Part shown: positions 28,853 to 41,200 of the stretch, piece after piece | Position numbering within the stretch: position 1 is the first letter of the stretch | Layout of the letters: every line of letters begins with the position of its first letter | Origin: Caprimulgus europaeus | Lineage: Eukaryota > Chordata > Aves > Caprimulgiformes > Caprimulgidae | Length of the DNA: 64,000 nucleotides | NCBI GenBank assembly: GCA_907165065.1 | Contig: OU015529.1 | Location: 11,848,554-11,912,553, forward strand | Reading direction: 5' to 3' | Program-made: the position numbers and the translations under genes | The notes under the pieces: generated by a model | Databases searched by the model: none | What the model was told of the DNA's origin: nothing | What the model saw: only the letters and a program-made list of their open reading frames with translations

Positions 28853-29634
28853 GTCTATATGATGATATAGATATCACTTAACTTAGACTTTGATTGATAT
28901 TCCACTAGCCTGCCTACTCACTGCTCAGTACTCTACTGGTGCTTCTGAAAATTTTATTATACCTCTGCTTGTGCTGGAGTTGGAGCAGTGGGAAAGAAAG
29001 AGAAAAAAACCCTGCTGCTGAAAACTCAATGCTATCACTGTGCCCTCATTTCTACTTGTAAGAGCATTTGTGCAACACCAACCCAGCTCTGTCATCTTAT
29101 AATCTTTAAAGGTATTCATCAACACAAGCACTGTTGAAGTAGGAAGCAGTCAGATTGTCCTCATTGCAGAGCAAACTGAACTGCTGAGGGATTAGGTAAT
29201 TTGCCCAAAGTCACCTGAGACAAGTCAGGTCTGCCAAGCAAAGGGGCAGTGCTATGTGACCTTCCAACTGGTTCAGCTGAACTCTGGTCCTTTCTACTTC
29301 CTCCCATGCTTTCAGAATACTCACCAATTTATTCTCAGTTTTAAAAGAAATTAAAACGTACATTATTTGTGCAAAGAACAGTTTTTTAAATCAGAAGTCA
29401 CAGTTGAGTATATTAAAAAAATGTACTCAAGTACATCTTGAAAATATTAAAAGCAATTTTGGAACTCAAATTCTCCTTGAATTTCACTAAATGCTTCATT
29501 GCATCTCTTTATCCTCAATTCCATTATCCTGTAAATTTTCTCCAGTTTTCTGGCCAGAGATAACCTAAGTATGAGTTGTGTTTAGGTCTACTAAGTAATT
29601 GTTATCTGCAGTGACAACCTTACCTTTGGAGAAA
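28853..29634. other. Intergenic DNA between CR1 copies
   Basis: This stretch contains the MIR-like remnant at 29,165-29,250. Nothing else was recognised. Confidence 0.75.
29165..29250 (+). mobile_element. MIR/CORE-SINE-like remnant
   Basis: GCAAACTGAACTGCTGAGGG, GGTAATTTGCCCAAAGTCAC and CAGGTCTGCC resemble the MIR core, which has a GAAACTGAGG-like motif and then TTGCCCAAGGTCACA. Divergence is high, and other old SINEs are possible. Confidence 0.4.
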
Positions 29635-29715
29635 TGGCTCATGGCAGGGGGGTTGGAACTGGATGATCTTTAAGGTCCCTTCCAACCCAAACCATTCTGT
29701 GATTCCATGATTCAA
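29635..29715 (+). mobile_element. CR1 3'-tail remnant (about 80 bp)
   Basis: Only the terminal segment remains: GGCTCATGGCAGGG, GGAACTGGATGATCTTTAAG, CCAACCCAAACCATTC and a final TGTGATTCCATGATT. This is the CR1 3'UTR end. It lies about 780 bp from the reverse-oriented copy at 28,392-28,852, but in the opposite orientation, so it is a separate insertion. Confidence 0.92.
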
Positions 29716-30740
29716 TAAACACTAGTTTGATTCAATCTATATGGTTATCTTCTCTGAAATCCATCTCTCTGCAAACCCCTCATCTGCTGGAGTCAAAAGA
29801 AGTCATTTTCAAAGGGGCCAGGAGAATTTTGTATGTGCATTAGCGATCAGTGCCATGTTCACTGCAATGGCACCTTCCTCTCTGCACAGGTATGAGAATG
29901 TAAGAACCTCTCTGCTCTCTTCAGTGATCAAGTATGAAAGGGAACAAACTGGCTAAACCAGCTTCAATATCTTAAAAATAGGCCATAGCCCAAGTCCTAT
30001 TAACAGATTACTGCTGTTAGGAAAATTCTTTCTTTTCATCACAAGGAAGAATATGAAACACTGATGAAATTATGAAGATTAATAGGATATAGCAAGTATT
30101 ACTCAACTGCTCTAACTCCATTGAAGCAGTCCAGTTATTCTTACAAAGCTGTTGATTGAGCAGAGACAGCTGGAAAACACAGTTGACCTTGAACACATGT
30201 GCATAACTATCAATTAACTTAAGATACTAGATGTACATATAAAATAGTATTTCTCCAGGCATGCAGCTATGATGAACGGCAAAAAGTTTCTGTATAAAAG
30301 TAACCTGACAGGACAGAAATACAGCTACAGCTTCTTATAGGCAGAAGACAGTCCTGGAGGAAAGATAATAAATTATGACACCTGTATCAGAAGAAATAAG
30401 ACTTCATGTCTTTCACTCTTCAAGGAAGAACAGTTTCTATGCAGATGAGACATAAACAGAAAACTTCTATCTTATAGAAAAACTACAAATGGGGCTCGGA
30501 ATTGCCCCATTTATAAAGCAGATTAATTGACCCAGGGGAAATGCAGGTGAGCAAGAGAGTAAAGCAGCCTTGCAAAACTGACTTTATAATTTTCAGATTG
30601 GTAGATTTTAGTTATATTTTTTTAACTTATTTTCCTCATTTCTGACCTCGTGGCCAGAAATGAAATGCTGATCTTCAGGAGAAACAGCCAGGTCAACCCA
30701 CCTGCACTTGTCTGAACCCACTCAGTATGTGGGAGGAAGG

Positions 30741-30815
30741 ATGGTTCTGTGGTTAACTGAGAGTCAGATTCTGTTCCCGGCTCCTTCTGTGACTGTGGGT
30801 GCCTCAAAATCATAA
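30741..30815 (+). mobile_element. MIR/CORE-SINE-like remnant, 5' half
   Basis: CTGTGGTTAA, GAGTCAGATTCTGTTCCCGG, then TGTGACTGTGGGTGCCTCAA parallel the MIR 5' half (a GTGGTTAAGAGC-type start, GGAGTCAGACTGCC, then TGTGACCTTGGGCAAG). This is recognition by eye. Confidence 0.4.
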
Positions 30816-33800
30816 ATCATTCCTCTGATAAAAGAGAGTCTGTAGAGGAATTTCATTCATCAGCATGTGCAAGCATGGGCAGATACTGGAGCATTAGCAT
30901 ATGACAAAGTCTCTATGTGCAAAACATCTGTGTGTTTTGGAGGTTCAACTACTACTGCATTTGTGTTTAAGCCATAAAATGTATGCCAGATCTCAGACAC
31001 GCCTCATACTCAGGTATGCTGTCGGAGAGAGAGGGTCAATGTGCACAGTGTGGATTGTACTGCTCTGCCACAAAGAGTCTTAAAGTTTTCATTTCATGCA
31101 GAATTTTACTTTTTAAAAATACATTACTCAAGTGAAAAGAGCATCAAATGAAGATATCAGCCTGAGAGACACAGCATCACTCTCTAGAGCCAACAATGTC
31201 CATTAAAAACATGGGAAGCAAGAGGCTGTGCAGCATATATTGCTTCAGCTGTATTTTTACCTACAGGCATTTCAGTTTCCTATATCTCACTTATTTATAT
31301 ATGTCTATATGTATATGAGAATATGTGAACTGGTAGCAAGCTCAGCTGTCATGCTGAAGTTGAAAGGAAATCAGAGATTCTCCTACAAGAAATAACTTGA
31401 GGTAGTTAAGTCCTTAAAATAAGCCGGCACCCAACAGACAGAGCCAGAAAACTGTCCTTTCTCTGCCTCTATTTCTGTAGCACACCTCTAAAGAGACAGC
31501 TCTGCTCCAGTCAACCACAGAGTTTGTTAGGAAGATGCTGCATGATGCATCAGATGTAGGTGTGCGTGGGAAGCAGAGTTCATAGTTTCACAAAGCATTT
31601 TGCAAATGCTTTTCCAAGCATGTGTAGTATCATTTGCCTCGGCTGTTTAAACCCTTGCATTCAGAGCTCTGCTCACCAGAGTACTTCAAGCTACACAAGA
31701 AAAATTTAATTAAAGCTTCATAAATATTTCTGTAAAGAAAGCTAAGTGAATTCTGTGCAAGCAAAAGGAACCAAGCTGACTGACGTCTCTATAAGCTCAA
31801 TTCCCTGGTTTACTTACAAAGCAGTCCAAGTGCAAACACAAAGCCAATTTTCCTCCTACACAATATATGTCAACCTGAGGAACCTTCTAGGAAAGGCAGG
31901 GAAGAATGCACCCATTCATTCATTCATTTTCTGTCCTAAGACTACCAGCTAAGGAAACATAGCTTTGGAGAAGAAAGGAAAATAAAAACTCTGTGTGAGG
32001 TAGACCCCTGCCTATTACAGGCTTAATGAAGGGCATTAGATTACTTTAGATGATCTTTATAAGAACCAAAACAAATAAAAAACAAAACCAGGAGGCATTC
32101 AAAAGCAAGCTGGGAAAGGATATGCACACCTACCTATCCTGCCCTTAGATGCTTCCTTCAAGGAGAGAGATGGAGAACAGCACAAAGAAAACCTACACTG
32201 CTGCTAGAGCCATAAGAACTTCTCCAGTAGCAGGAGTGCTTCAACCTCCAAATACATTAGGAGGGAAGTGACATTTATAGCCCTATTGAAAACAGAAATA
32301 AAGAAAAGCAATGAAGAGACCAGTTGTTTCCCTTGCCTTCCTTCCTCTCTTACCTCCCCCTTACTCATATACCCTCCAGGAAGAAAGATTTGACTCTCCT
32401 TTGACTTTGCAGAACAGCTGGTCTGTCTCGAACAAATTAGATACCCAGAACAGGAAGTTTAGGAGTGATCAAGCTGCTTAAGAGCCCCAGCTGACATCAG
32501 GTCATCATCTCCCCTTTGTTGGAGGAACCGAAGCCTTCCTAAATGCCAAACTTGAGGCATTTCCCCAGAGCAGTTCAGGGAAATCTCTGTTTTGTGGGAT
32601 ATGTCTTGTTAATACTTCTCATCATGGCTCAAATCTCACTCTCCTTTTCATTTGAGGAATTCAGGAACAACCCATTCACTGCTGTTTTGGCCGTTAGGCC
32701 ACTGTCAACTGCTGTGAGCCTTACACACAGGGGGCTATGATTTTAGGCAGAAATTTTAGAGTTTCTAACGAACAGTATTTTCTTACCTTAGAGATTTGGC
32801 ATTTGCTTAGTTATTTAAGTGGTGCCAGGTTTTCCTCTAGGCAAAGGGAAACAAGAATTTCAGATCAGAAGTAGAGCTGATGCCTTTCCAACCAGATTCA
32901 CAAAAAATGCTTTCACGTCAAGTGTTGCAATGAGCTGGGACAGCCCTACCATTCTGCACAGCCAAGAAAGACTGTCAGAGTTAATAGAGAGAGTAATACT
33001 GATGGCAGGCTATCTGCATCGTTGTTCCACATTAGCAGTAGTGCAAAATGAGAGCTAAAAAAAATGGCAGGGCAACCAGAGGGACATTGTGTTCGTTAAG
33101 GGTTGCAGATGGTAGTTAAAACCCGTCAGCAAAATGCTGCATACATTCCTTAAGCAGGTCAGTTCAAGCAGCAAAACACTACAGGAATTGCACATTCAAG
33201 TCTTTTCCAAAGCGCTGGCCTCAGCTAAGACCAGGGGACCAAAACCTACTAATGAATGAGCAGAGGGGTCTTTTGAATGGTGCTCCACACTCAGTATCAC
33301 AGGTGCTATAGAGTCTGCAGCAATACTTGTCAGAAATGTTGTCCAGCAGACTGAATGACAAGCAGGATGCTTGAATTATTATTGTTAGCAGCCACTTTTT
33401 TGTAAGAGCTCCTAAGTTGCTTGAAATTGTACCCAAAGCCCTCAGACTGTCAAGAGAAGTTAGTCTTTGAAATGCCTCATCCTGAAGCTCCCAACCATAC
33501 ATCTGCCATCACTGTCCCCGCATCCGATTGAACACCTTAGACATCATTACATCAAGTCACCGAGCTCTATACCCAGCTCCTATTAGAGATGAGCTCAAAG
33601 TGGCAAATTTAGATCTTCATGCTGCTAGAAACTGGCAGATATTCAGATGCAAGACCTGAGTCCTGTCTCCTATTTCCAGCAGATGTGTGAAAAAGCTAGC
33701 TTGAGAGAGTTAAGCAGTGGCAGTCTTGAGTTCAAACGTGTGCTGCCATAACATACCATGAAATTATCATCTGGCAGTGACTTAATCTGTGACCTGAAAA

Positions 33801-34360
33801 GTATCCCCTTCCCCAGGAGGGGGAAGCAATACTGGCCAATCAAAGGCTGTCACTCACAAACCAAGTGCAATTAGCCAGAGGCATGTTGCTACTGATAATA
33901 ACTATAATGAATCCCAAGCAGAGACACCTTCCCTGGCAGGCTGCTGTTTGGGCTTGAAAAACAGTTTCAGAATAAATAAAACAAAAACAGAAGCCATCAC
34001 ATTAGCTACTGATTTTTCACCTCCTACTCAAGCACTCCACAGAGATCCACTCTGGGCTCCATCAAAAGCAAGCAATTACTCTCAATCAGAGATATCTGGC
34101 ATGGAGGCAGTGACTTACTGCATTCCTTGGGGTGAGTATTTTTATACTAATTCAGATAATGGAGCTAGCTTGCCGAGTGAGAGAGGACTACTCATTTCTA
34201 AGACTACCTCCCAGCCCCCCTTTCACTCCATTCCTTGATTTTTAACGTACTCCCACGGCTTTATGACTGGTGCATTACACATAACCAGCTCCTGAGGTGA
34301 CTGCTCCTGGGTAATAGGAGAGAATTGCTCACATTCCAACATTGGGTGAGTTGATTTTCT

Positions 34361-34409
34361 GGGTTTTTTGTTGTGGGTTTTTTTTGTTGTTTGTTTGTTT
34401 TTTGTTTTG
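34361..34409 (+). repeat. T/G-rich simple repeat
   Basis: A 49-bp stretch made only of T and G (except at its ends) includes TTTG and TTG units. Confidence 0.8.
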
Positions 34410-35198
34410 CATATAACAACATGTATACTACACTGCACTGCAGCAAACCCACATCTTTCCCCCATCTCCCCTCAAATCACACAATTCAGAAAGGTAACTG
34501 AGAATGCCAGGAACAAAGAAATCAGATGATGCCCTGTTGCAGAAAGATACAGCCACAGCTTGTGCTCAGCTTTGCACAGCTGGTCTCAAAAGGTTCCAGA
34601 CTGGTGGTGACCAGTTATCCCAGCCAAATCCAGGACAGGAAAAGAACTGATGTCTGAAATCAGGCTGACATTTTTGACATCTCTGGCCAGGGTCTCCGAG
34701 CCGATATCCTGGGCTGACAGCCCATCTGGGCACATACTAACTTCTCTCCCTTTTGCTAAGCCAGCATTTGTATTCCTGGTCCCTTTCACTTGTTGTTAGA
34801 GGGTAAAGTGAGTCAAGAGAAAGCCTGTGCCAGCAAGCTGAGACTCTTCCAGGCACATTCCAGGCATATTGTTGGTACAGGCAGCTTGTTCCTCAAGGCA
34901 GCCAAGACCTGGAGCCCCTCTTTCCACCTCCACATACCCCAAAACCGTTACTCCTTGCTTGGGTCCATTAGACTGTGTGTAAAGTGATGTTGTATCTCTA
35001 CAGTCTTGCAAGAATTTGATGGTGTTAGTAAAAAGCTTTTTTGTTATAAAGTACTGAAGAGTGGTGTTGTACAAAGCAACTTATTTGCTGATAAGGTTTT
35101 TTTTTTGAATCTTGTTAGTATAACCCAGAAAAGGAAACACAAGGGAAATATTTTAAAGTTATTCCCCGATAAGGTACTCCCCTATTAAGGACAGTAAG

Positions 35199-35232
35199 TC
35201 AATTATGCCATGTTATCAATTATGCCATGTTA
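35199..35232 (+). repeat. 17-bp tandem duplication
   Basis: TCAATTATGCCATGTTA occurs twice head to tail, at 35,199 and 35,216, followed by a partial third start (TCA). Confidence 0.95.
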
Positions 35233-38200
35233 TCACTGTCAGCCTCATTGACTAGATGGCATAGAGCTACTTTCCTGGAAGATAATTTACTAGATCTTTT
35301 TTAGTTTCACCCAAAGGTTTCCCTTCCTTCCACTTTTGAGCACCCATTCTCCAGAACAGAAGTAAAGAAGTATTTACCCTACATCACTGAACAACAGTGT
35401 GAGCAAAATCTCTTTCTAGCCTTATCTGTGCTAGACAGCTGGCAACTGCAGACGTCTGTGGCATCCGGGTAGAGACATTTTCAGGGGCTGTTACTGACAG
35501 TAAACTGCAGCATGAGAGGCTGCAACGTTGACAGGGATTTTTTTTTAGTACTTTTTTTTTTAGTCACTTGCAAAAAAGCATGTCCCTTGCCAGCATAATA
35601 TTGCCTGCTGTACACTAACTGCATAAGAGCAAATAAATTACAGCAGCACATCCAAAGCTCAGAGTTCACTACAGGGAAACCTTGTCAGTAAATTTCCCCT
35701 ATTGGATACATAATCACTGGTAATAGACAGCTGGAAGTCAAACAGCAGCTATAAACCTTGGGACATGACAGTGACACTTCACAAGTGGGTATTGTTCAGC
35801 ACCTGTTATCATTTCTACCACTTTATTTTCTCCCCATTATGAATCACACTTGTTTCCTTGATATAATGCACACACAAGCAGCTAAAGCCAAAAAAAGCAA
35901 ATTTTAGCTCAGTATAATCCCACAGTTAAGGTAATTAGTCACATCTCTGCTCTTAAAACAATGCAGAAGAAAGGAAGGACCTACCTACCACTGAAAGTTT
36001 ATTTAGATGAAGATAGATGAGACTTGAAGACAGTAGTAATCTTTGAATCATTTGGTGTTCAAACTTAACCCAGAATAAAGGCAGGACTGCTATGATTTAC
36101 CTTCTTTCCTTCCAAGTAAAATAAATTAAACCAAAAGAGGTACAATTTCTTCAGAATATTAAATTATTGATAAATATTAAAAATGAAATTATCATGGAAT
36201 ATTGTGCAGATAAATCCTCAGATTTTCAGTAGAAACACAACTCTTTACTATGAAAAAGAGAGGAATGTTTATTTCTGAGGTAGCATGTCAGAACAAATAT
36301 GCAAAAGCAGGGGAAGAGGAGGGAAATATAACGGAGAAAGAAAAAAGCCTTTAAATTTGGCTATGTATAAGAAAACAAAAATTACTCACTCCTCTCAACC
36401 TAAACTATGCTGAGTTTTTCTCTGTTATATAAATTTAGGCTTCCAATCGAGAGTCAGACCTACATTAGCATCACAACACTGACTCACTCAGCTGACTGAC
36501 GCAGACATACTGAGTTCTCCAGCTGAAGAACTTAAGCTTTTCCATATTAAAAACAGAAACAGAGTCTTCCTTTCTTTTTTCTTTTTCTTTTTAAAAAAAG
36601 CCAAACCACCCAAACCATATTGCTCTTCTTAGGAATGTCAACAGCTTTAACATGGTGTATTCTAAGTGTTGTAACTCAGAAACTAAATTTTCTTGGACAA
36701 TAACCAATCTGCAACCTGAAAAAGAATTTACCTTCCATGATAGCTTGGTTCATTTAAAGTTTAAAACCTTTTTTACTCCTTTGTACAACTTCCCATGAGT
36801 AAACTAGAAGCCTATCCCATGAATTGTGGCCGTGGGAAAAGCCTCTGCTAAAGTACTACGATGCCCAACCACTGCCCACCACTTTTAGTGTGAAAGATTA
36901 AGAAATAATCCCCATTGCATAATTATTCCTGGAACTCTTGAAGATGGAAAGTTAGTTAGCTGTGAAAAGCTAATAAATATTGAATGTATTAACAAAAACA
37001 GTATTTTGTAACTCACTTCAAAAAGTTCTGACCACAGTGGTTGCTGTAATGATGTCTCATGTTATCGTGTAGTTCAAATGAAGAGCATTTAAATGAAAAA
37101 ATGCAGCCCAATTGCGTATCTCACCACTGATTAACCAGCAGTTTGTCTCTTAAGCCACTATTAATAAGCAAAGAGAAGCTCTTCGTCATCCTAGTAGATG
37201 AGAGCGCTTTTCCATTAAAAAGTCATTTGCTTATAAATCAGAGCTTATCAAAAGCAACATTTGACGCGCTTGCAGGGGAGTAAGAGAGGAACTTGGGGAG
37301 CGAGCAGCAGGCTGAACGAGTGCACAGAAGCGTGCTACACGCTGGACCAAATGTGCGTATCACACAGAGATTCAGCACAGCTAATGACATCTTTTCTTGC
37401 CAGGCATTAAGATCCCATTAACTGGTGAATCATTCTACCATCTGCAAAAAGCAGGTCCTTCCTCCTCACCTCCCTTCACTCAGGACAAGTAAAGGGGAAG
37501 CTTGAAAACAACTTTCAGCTCTTTCAGTTTGTCCTTGCGAGCAGTTTCCTCGTCTCCACTGGCGACATCTCCAGTTCTCTCTCAAGGGGATTTTACTGCA
37601 GCAGAACCTAACACGCAGAGACCAACAGGTTTCCAAGCTGCATATACACCAACGTTCAAAATGACAATGAAAATTGACACCTTGAAGACAGCTGCATGGA
37701 CAAATAGATGGTTTCTTCATTGCTATTAAGCAAAGCAGCACTCATTTTAGAGCCAGGTCTGGAGAAATAAAAAATATTACAACAGAGCATGAAGTTGGGG
37801 GATGAACAAATGAAACTGAATCTAGCTACCTGCTAAGCTCCCAGTCATCCTGCAATTTCCAGAGACTACAAGAATCTTCTGGCAGGTGAGATACCAAGGA
37901 GGGCAGTTTCCTTTGCAGGTCCGTGCCTCCTACACAAGTGTTACTTGGTGGCTTGGTGCTCTGATGCCATACAAAAACCTAGACAGAGAAGGAACTCATG
38001 TCACCTGTCTATCTGGAGCTGCCAGTTGATAACCATGTGCCAGGAACTGCTTCTCTTCCTTGTTCCAAGGAAGCCAATTAGTCACTCATCGGGATGCCCA
38101 GACCCAGGACCGTTACAACAGTGAGTTACTGGTTCAAAAGTTATTGTGAATGTGGTTCCCCAAGAATTGCCTTAGTAGCACTCCACATCCCACGTTGTTC

Positions 38201-38268
38201 CCACAAGAGCTGGCACAGCTGTTTGGACACCAACACTGGCAGCCAGACCGGATAACTGAAGCAGATGC

Positions 38269-38288
38269 AAAAAAAAAAAAAAAAAAAA
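38269..38288 (+). repeat. A20 homopolymer
   Basis: Twenty consecutive A follow GCAGATGC. No AATAAA or recognisable retrocopy lies upstream, so I call it a simple repeat. Confidence 0.9.
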
Positions 38289-41200
38289 GCATTTTTTGCT
38301 GTGCTAGCATCATGGCAAACCTGGCATGAAAGCTGGTTAACATGACTTCAGCAGCATTGCTGTAAAAAGTAAAACCATGGTCAAATAATCTGTTTTAACA
38401 AGGAAGTTGTTTCTGTTTTTGTTTTGTTTTGTTTTTGGGGGTTTTTTTAGCTAATTTTCAAAATAGTTAAAGCTCCAGTTCAAATTCTGTGTTAGGCAGC
38501 ATCCCCTCCCTCACTACCTTTTTTTTTTTTAATGCTCATCTGGCTTCCAGATCAAAATGAGGGTGCCACTAATGGGCTTGAAATCAGCTTAGTGAAAACA
38601 AAACAAAACAGAAAAAACAACCAAAACCCTAAAAAACCCCAGCAAACCAATTCAGTCAGTCTAACTGATTTCACAGGCATTTAGAGACTTTTTCAGACTT
38701 AGAAAGAGCCACAACACACTGCTGCCCATTCAGTTACCTCCAAACCTCTAAAACCTAGGGCTGCTTCCTCCCCACGCCTGGTCAGGAACAAGGGGGGAAG
38801 GAGCCAGACAAACACCCTCTCACCCTGGTCTGTTACTCACATTGAGGCTCCAATTTCTACCAAGAATTGAAACAGGAGAAAGAGGAGGCTCAGGTTGGAG
38901 TTGCACCAGTTTCAGGGGCTTCACACTGAATTGAACACAACACTTGTAAAATTGTAGTTATCTGCCTGGTGCACCTGAAGGATCATTTCTATCTCAAGAA
39001 TGACTTTCACAGACCTTGTATTTTTGGAACTTACATTGTTTTTTCTGTATAGAGACAACAACTAACTTAGCAAATTATAGATATTGTTTAGCTAACATGC
39101 AAGCTTACCCATGCTTCATTATGGAATGAGGCATCTCATCTCTTCCTCACTTTACATTACAAAGAACACATCCATGGGGTTTTTTTGTTTTGGCTTTAAA
39201 GAGAACATCATTAAATGCTGTGCCAAGAAACTTGATTAAGACACTATTTTAACTTGTAAGTTCTTCCAAAACAAACATTCAATTGACAGCTTTAAGTAGA
39301 TGACAAATGAACTCTTTTAAAAGAACATTTTAAAATCAAAGAGGTAAACCAATTCTACCCTGCAAGAAGAGGAAAAAATTACCAATTCATTAAGACTAGT
39401 TTGATGTACATGCCCTTGACAAAGAAATGCAGATTGTCACAGCTGCCTTAAGCAGCGATTACAAATGAGGTATTCCGAATTACTACCCATTCCTTGACAA
39501 GAGTTGTTCAAGTTATTTTACTACTGTTGAGCATGACAGCAGTGCACTGACAATCTCCTCATGGTCCCCCAATGTACCCAGCAGCTGGAAGTGGTAACAT
39601 CACTCCTCTGACAGAAAGCTCCTGAGAACAGGCACAAACAACACAGTAAAACTTTACAGAACTCTCCAGGAACCTGTGGTTTCCTCCTTTTGTTTTTTCT
39701 TCTTTCTTATTCTAAGATTCCACAAATAATCCATGAATAACTTATTGAGTGATTTAAGTTCCCTTTCTTGACCACCACTTCTATATTTCATAAACAGAAG
39801 TTGCAGCTGCTCAGGCAACCTTAGATGGTGCTGTTTGTGCTCTCCAATGCAACGAGTACCTCAGCACTGCACTTGAGTCACCACTGAAGAAGCCCCTGTG
39901 TCATTGGTGTGCCATGGACATTATCTCTTCACAGGATTTCTCCTTCCCTTCCCTGCCACATCCCCAATTACCTTCAGCTTCTATGCTCACTCTTCTAGTT
40001 TCCAAACACTATCCTCAGTGCTGCCATAACAGCAGGAGGAGGAATTTGGTGGGGAGCAGACATCTCACTGTTCTCTCTGCATGTCGGTGCTTCCCTCAAA
40101 TCAGCACTTTGTTAAATGCACAGCAGTTAAGCTAACACCTCAGTATGAGACTCACAGGATACTAGAATTATATAGGGGGAAAGGATATGAGTAGCAAGGG
40201 GAAGTGTTAATACAGTGTGTTTAAAGCAGGTCTTTCTGTCCTCTTGTGTCAGCTGTAAGTAACCCAACAAGATTTCTCATTTAAAAAGAAGAAAACTGCA
40301 AAAAAATTTTTTTTGGTAAAAAAACTTTAAAAACCACTGCAGGGAGGAAACAAACAACTTTCTGTGCAAGCATATGTGGCAGGTCTCCCTCTGGGTAAAG
40401 TTTTTCATTTTCTCTTTGTGATTTACCCACAACTCAAATATCCATGTCCTCCTCATCCTTCAGCAGCTGCCAGTTCACACGGAGTTTTGTGACGTGATTG
40501 TCACTGATGCATCTCACAAGGCTTTATAATACCACCTTAATTTTCCACTCTGACCAAGTCTCTCCCCCTTAAACTCCCCACAGGGCAAGACTTTGAAAGA
40601 AACAAAAGAGGAGTAAGTCACCTAACTTCACATTGGTTATGAGTGGCTGCAGCCTGAGCTGAATCAGAGCCTTTTGAAATTGAGTCATTTTGTCTGTTTT
40701 GCTCTAATGTGATAAGCTAGATGGGATAGAAATTCTATATATTATTACACAGAATTATTTCAAAACATGGAGCTAAGATAAAAGCAGAGTCCAGGGAGGG
40801 CTAATCTGTGCCTGGCAGCCCACACTTTAATCACATGCCGATTACTTTGTTAGTCATCTCTTCATCACTGTTCTCAACCCACTCCTGCTCCTCCTGCAGT
40901 AAACTTTAATTAACCAAAGAAACACTGGAGTTACTCACTGAGAACAGAGAAGCAGAAAAAATGGAGGAGCTGAATGCCTCTCATCACAGGCGAGAGTGAA
41001 TCAGTTTGGAGGTAGAGGAAAAGCCAACTCTTTAAACCAGCGCAGCAGGAATACCTGTCTGCGAGCGAACGTTTTGAAACAATCCAGAAGGAAGATTTTT
41101 TTACCATTGTTCTTTCATGTTTCTTTCTCTGGCATATGTTTCACGACAGCAGCTGGTCTTTTGCAATAAATTAAATTGATAAAAAAGCAAATAGAACAAC

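Noticed and set aside
38100..38290. Processed pseudogene ending in A20
   Set aside because: No polyadenylation signal, no recognisable parent coding sequence and no target-site duplication seen.
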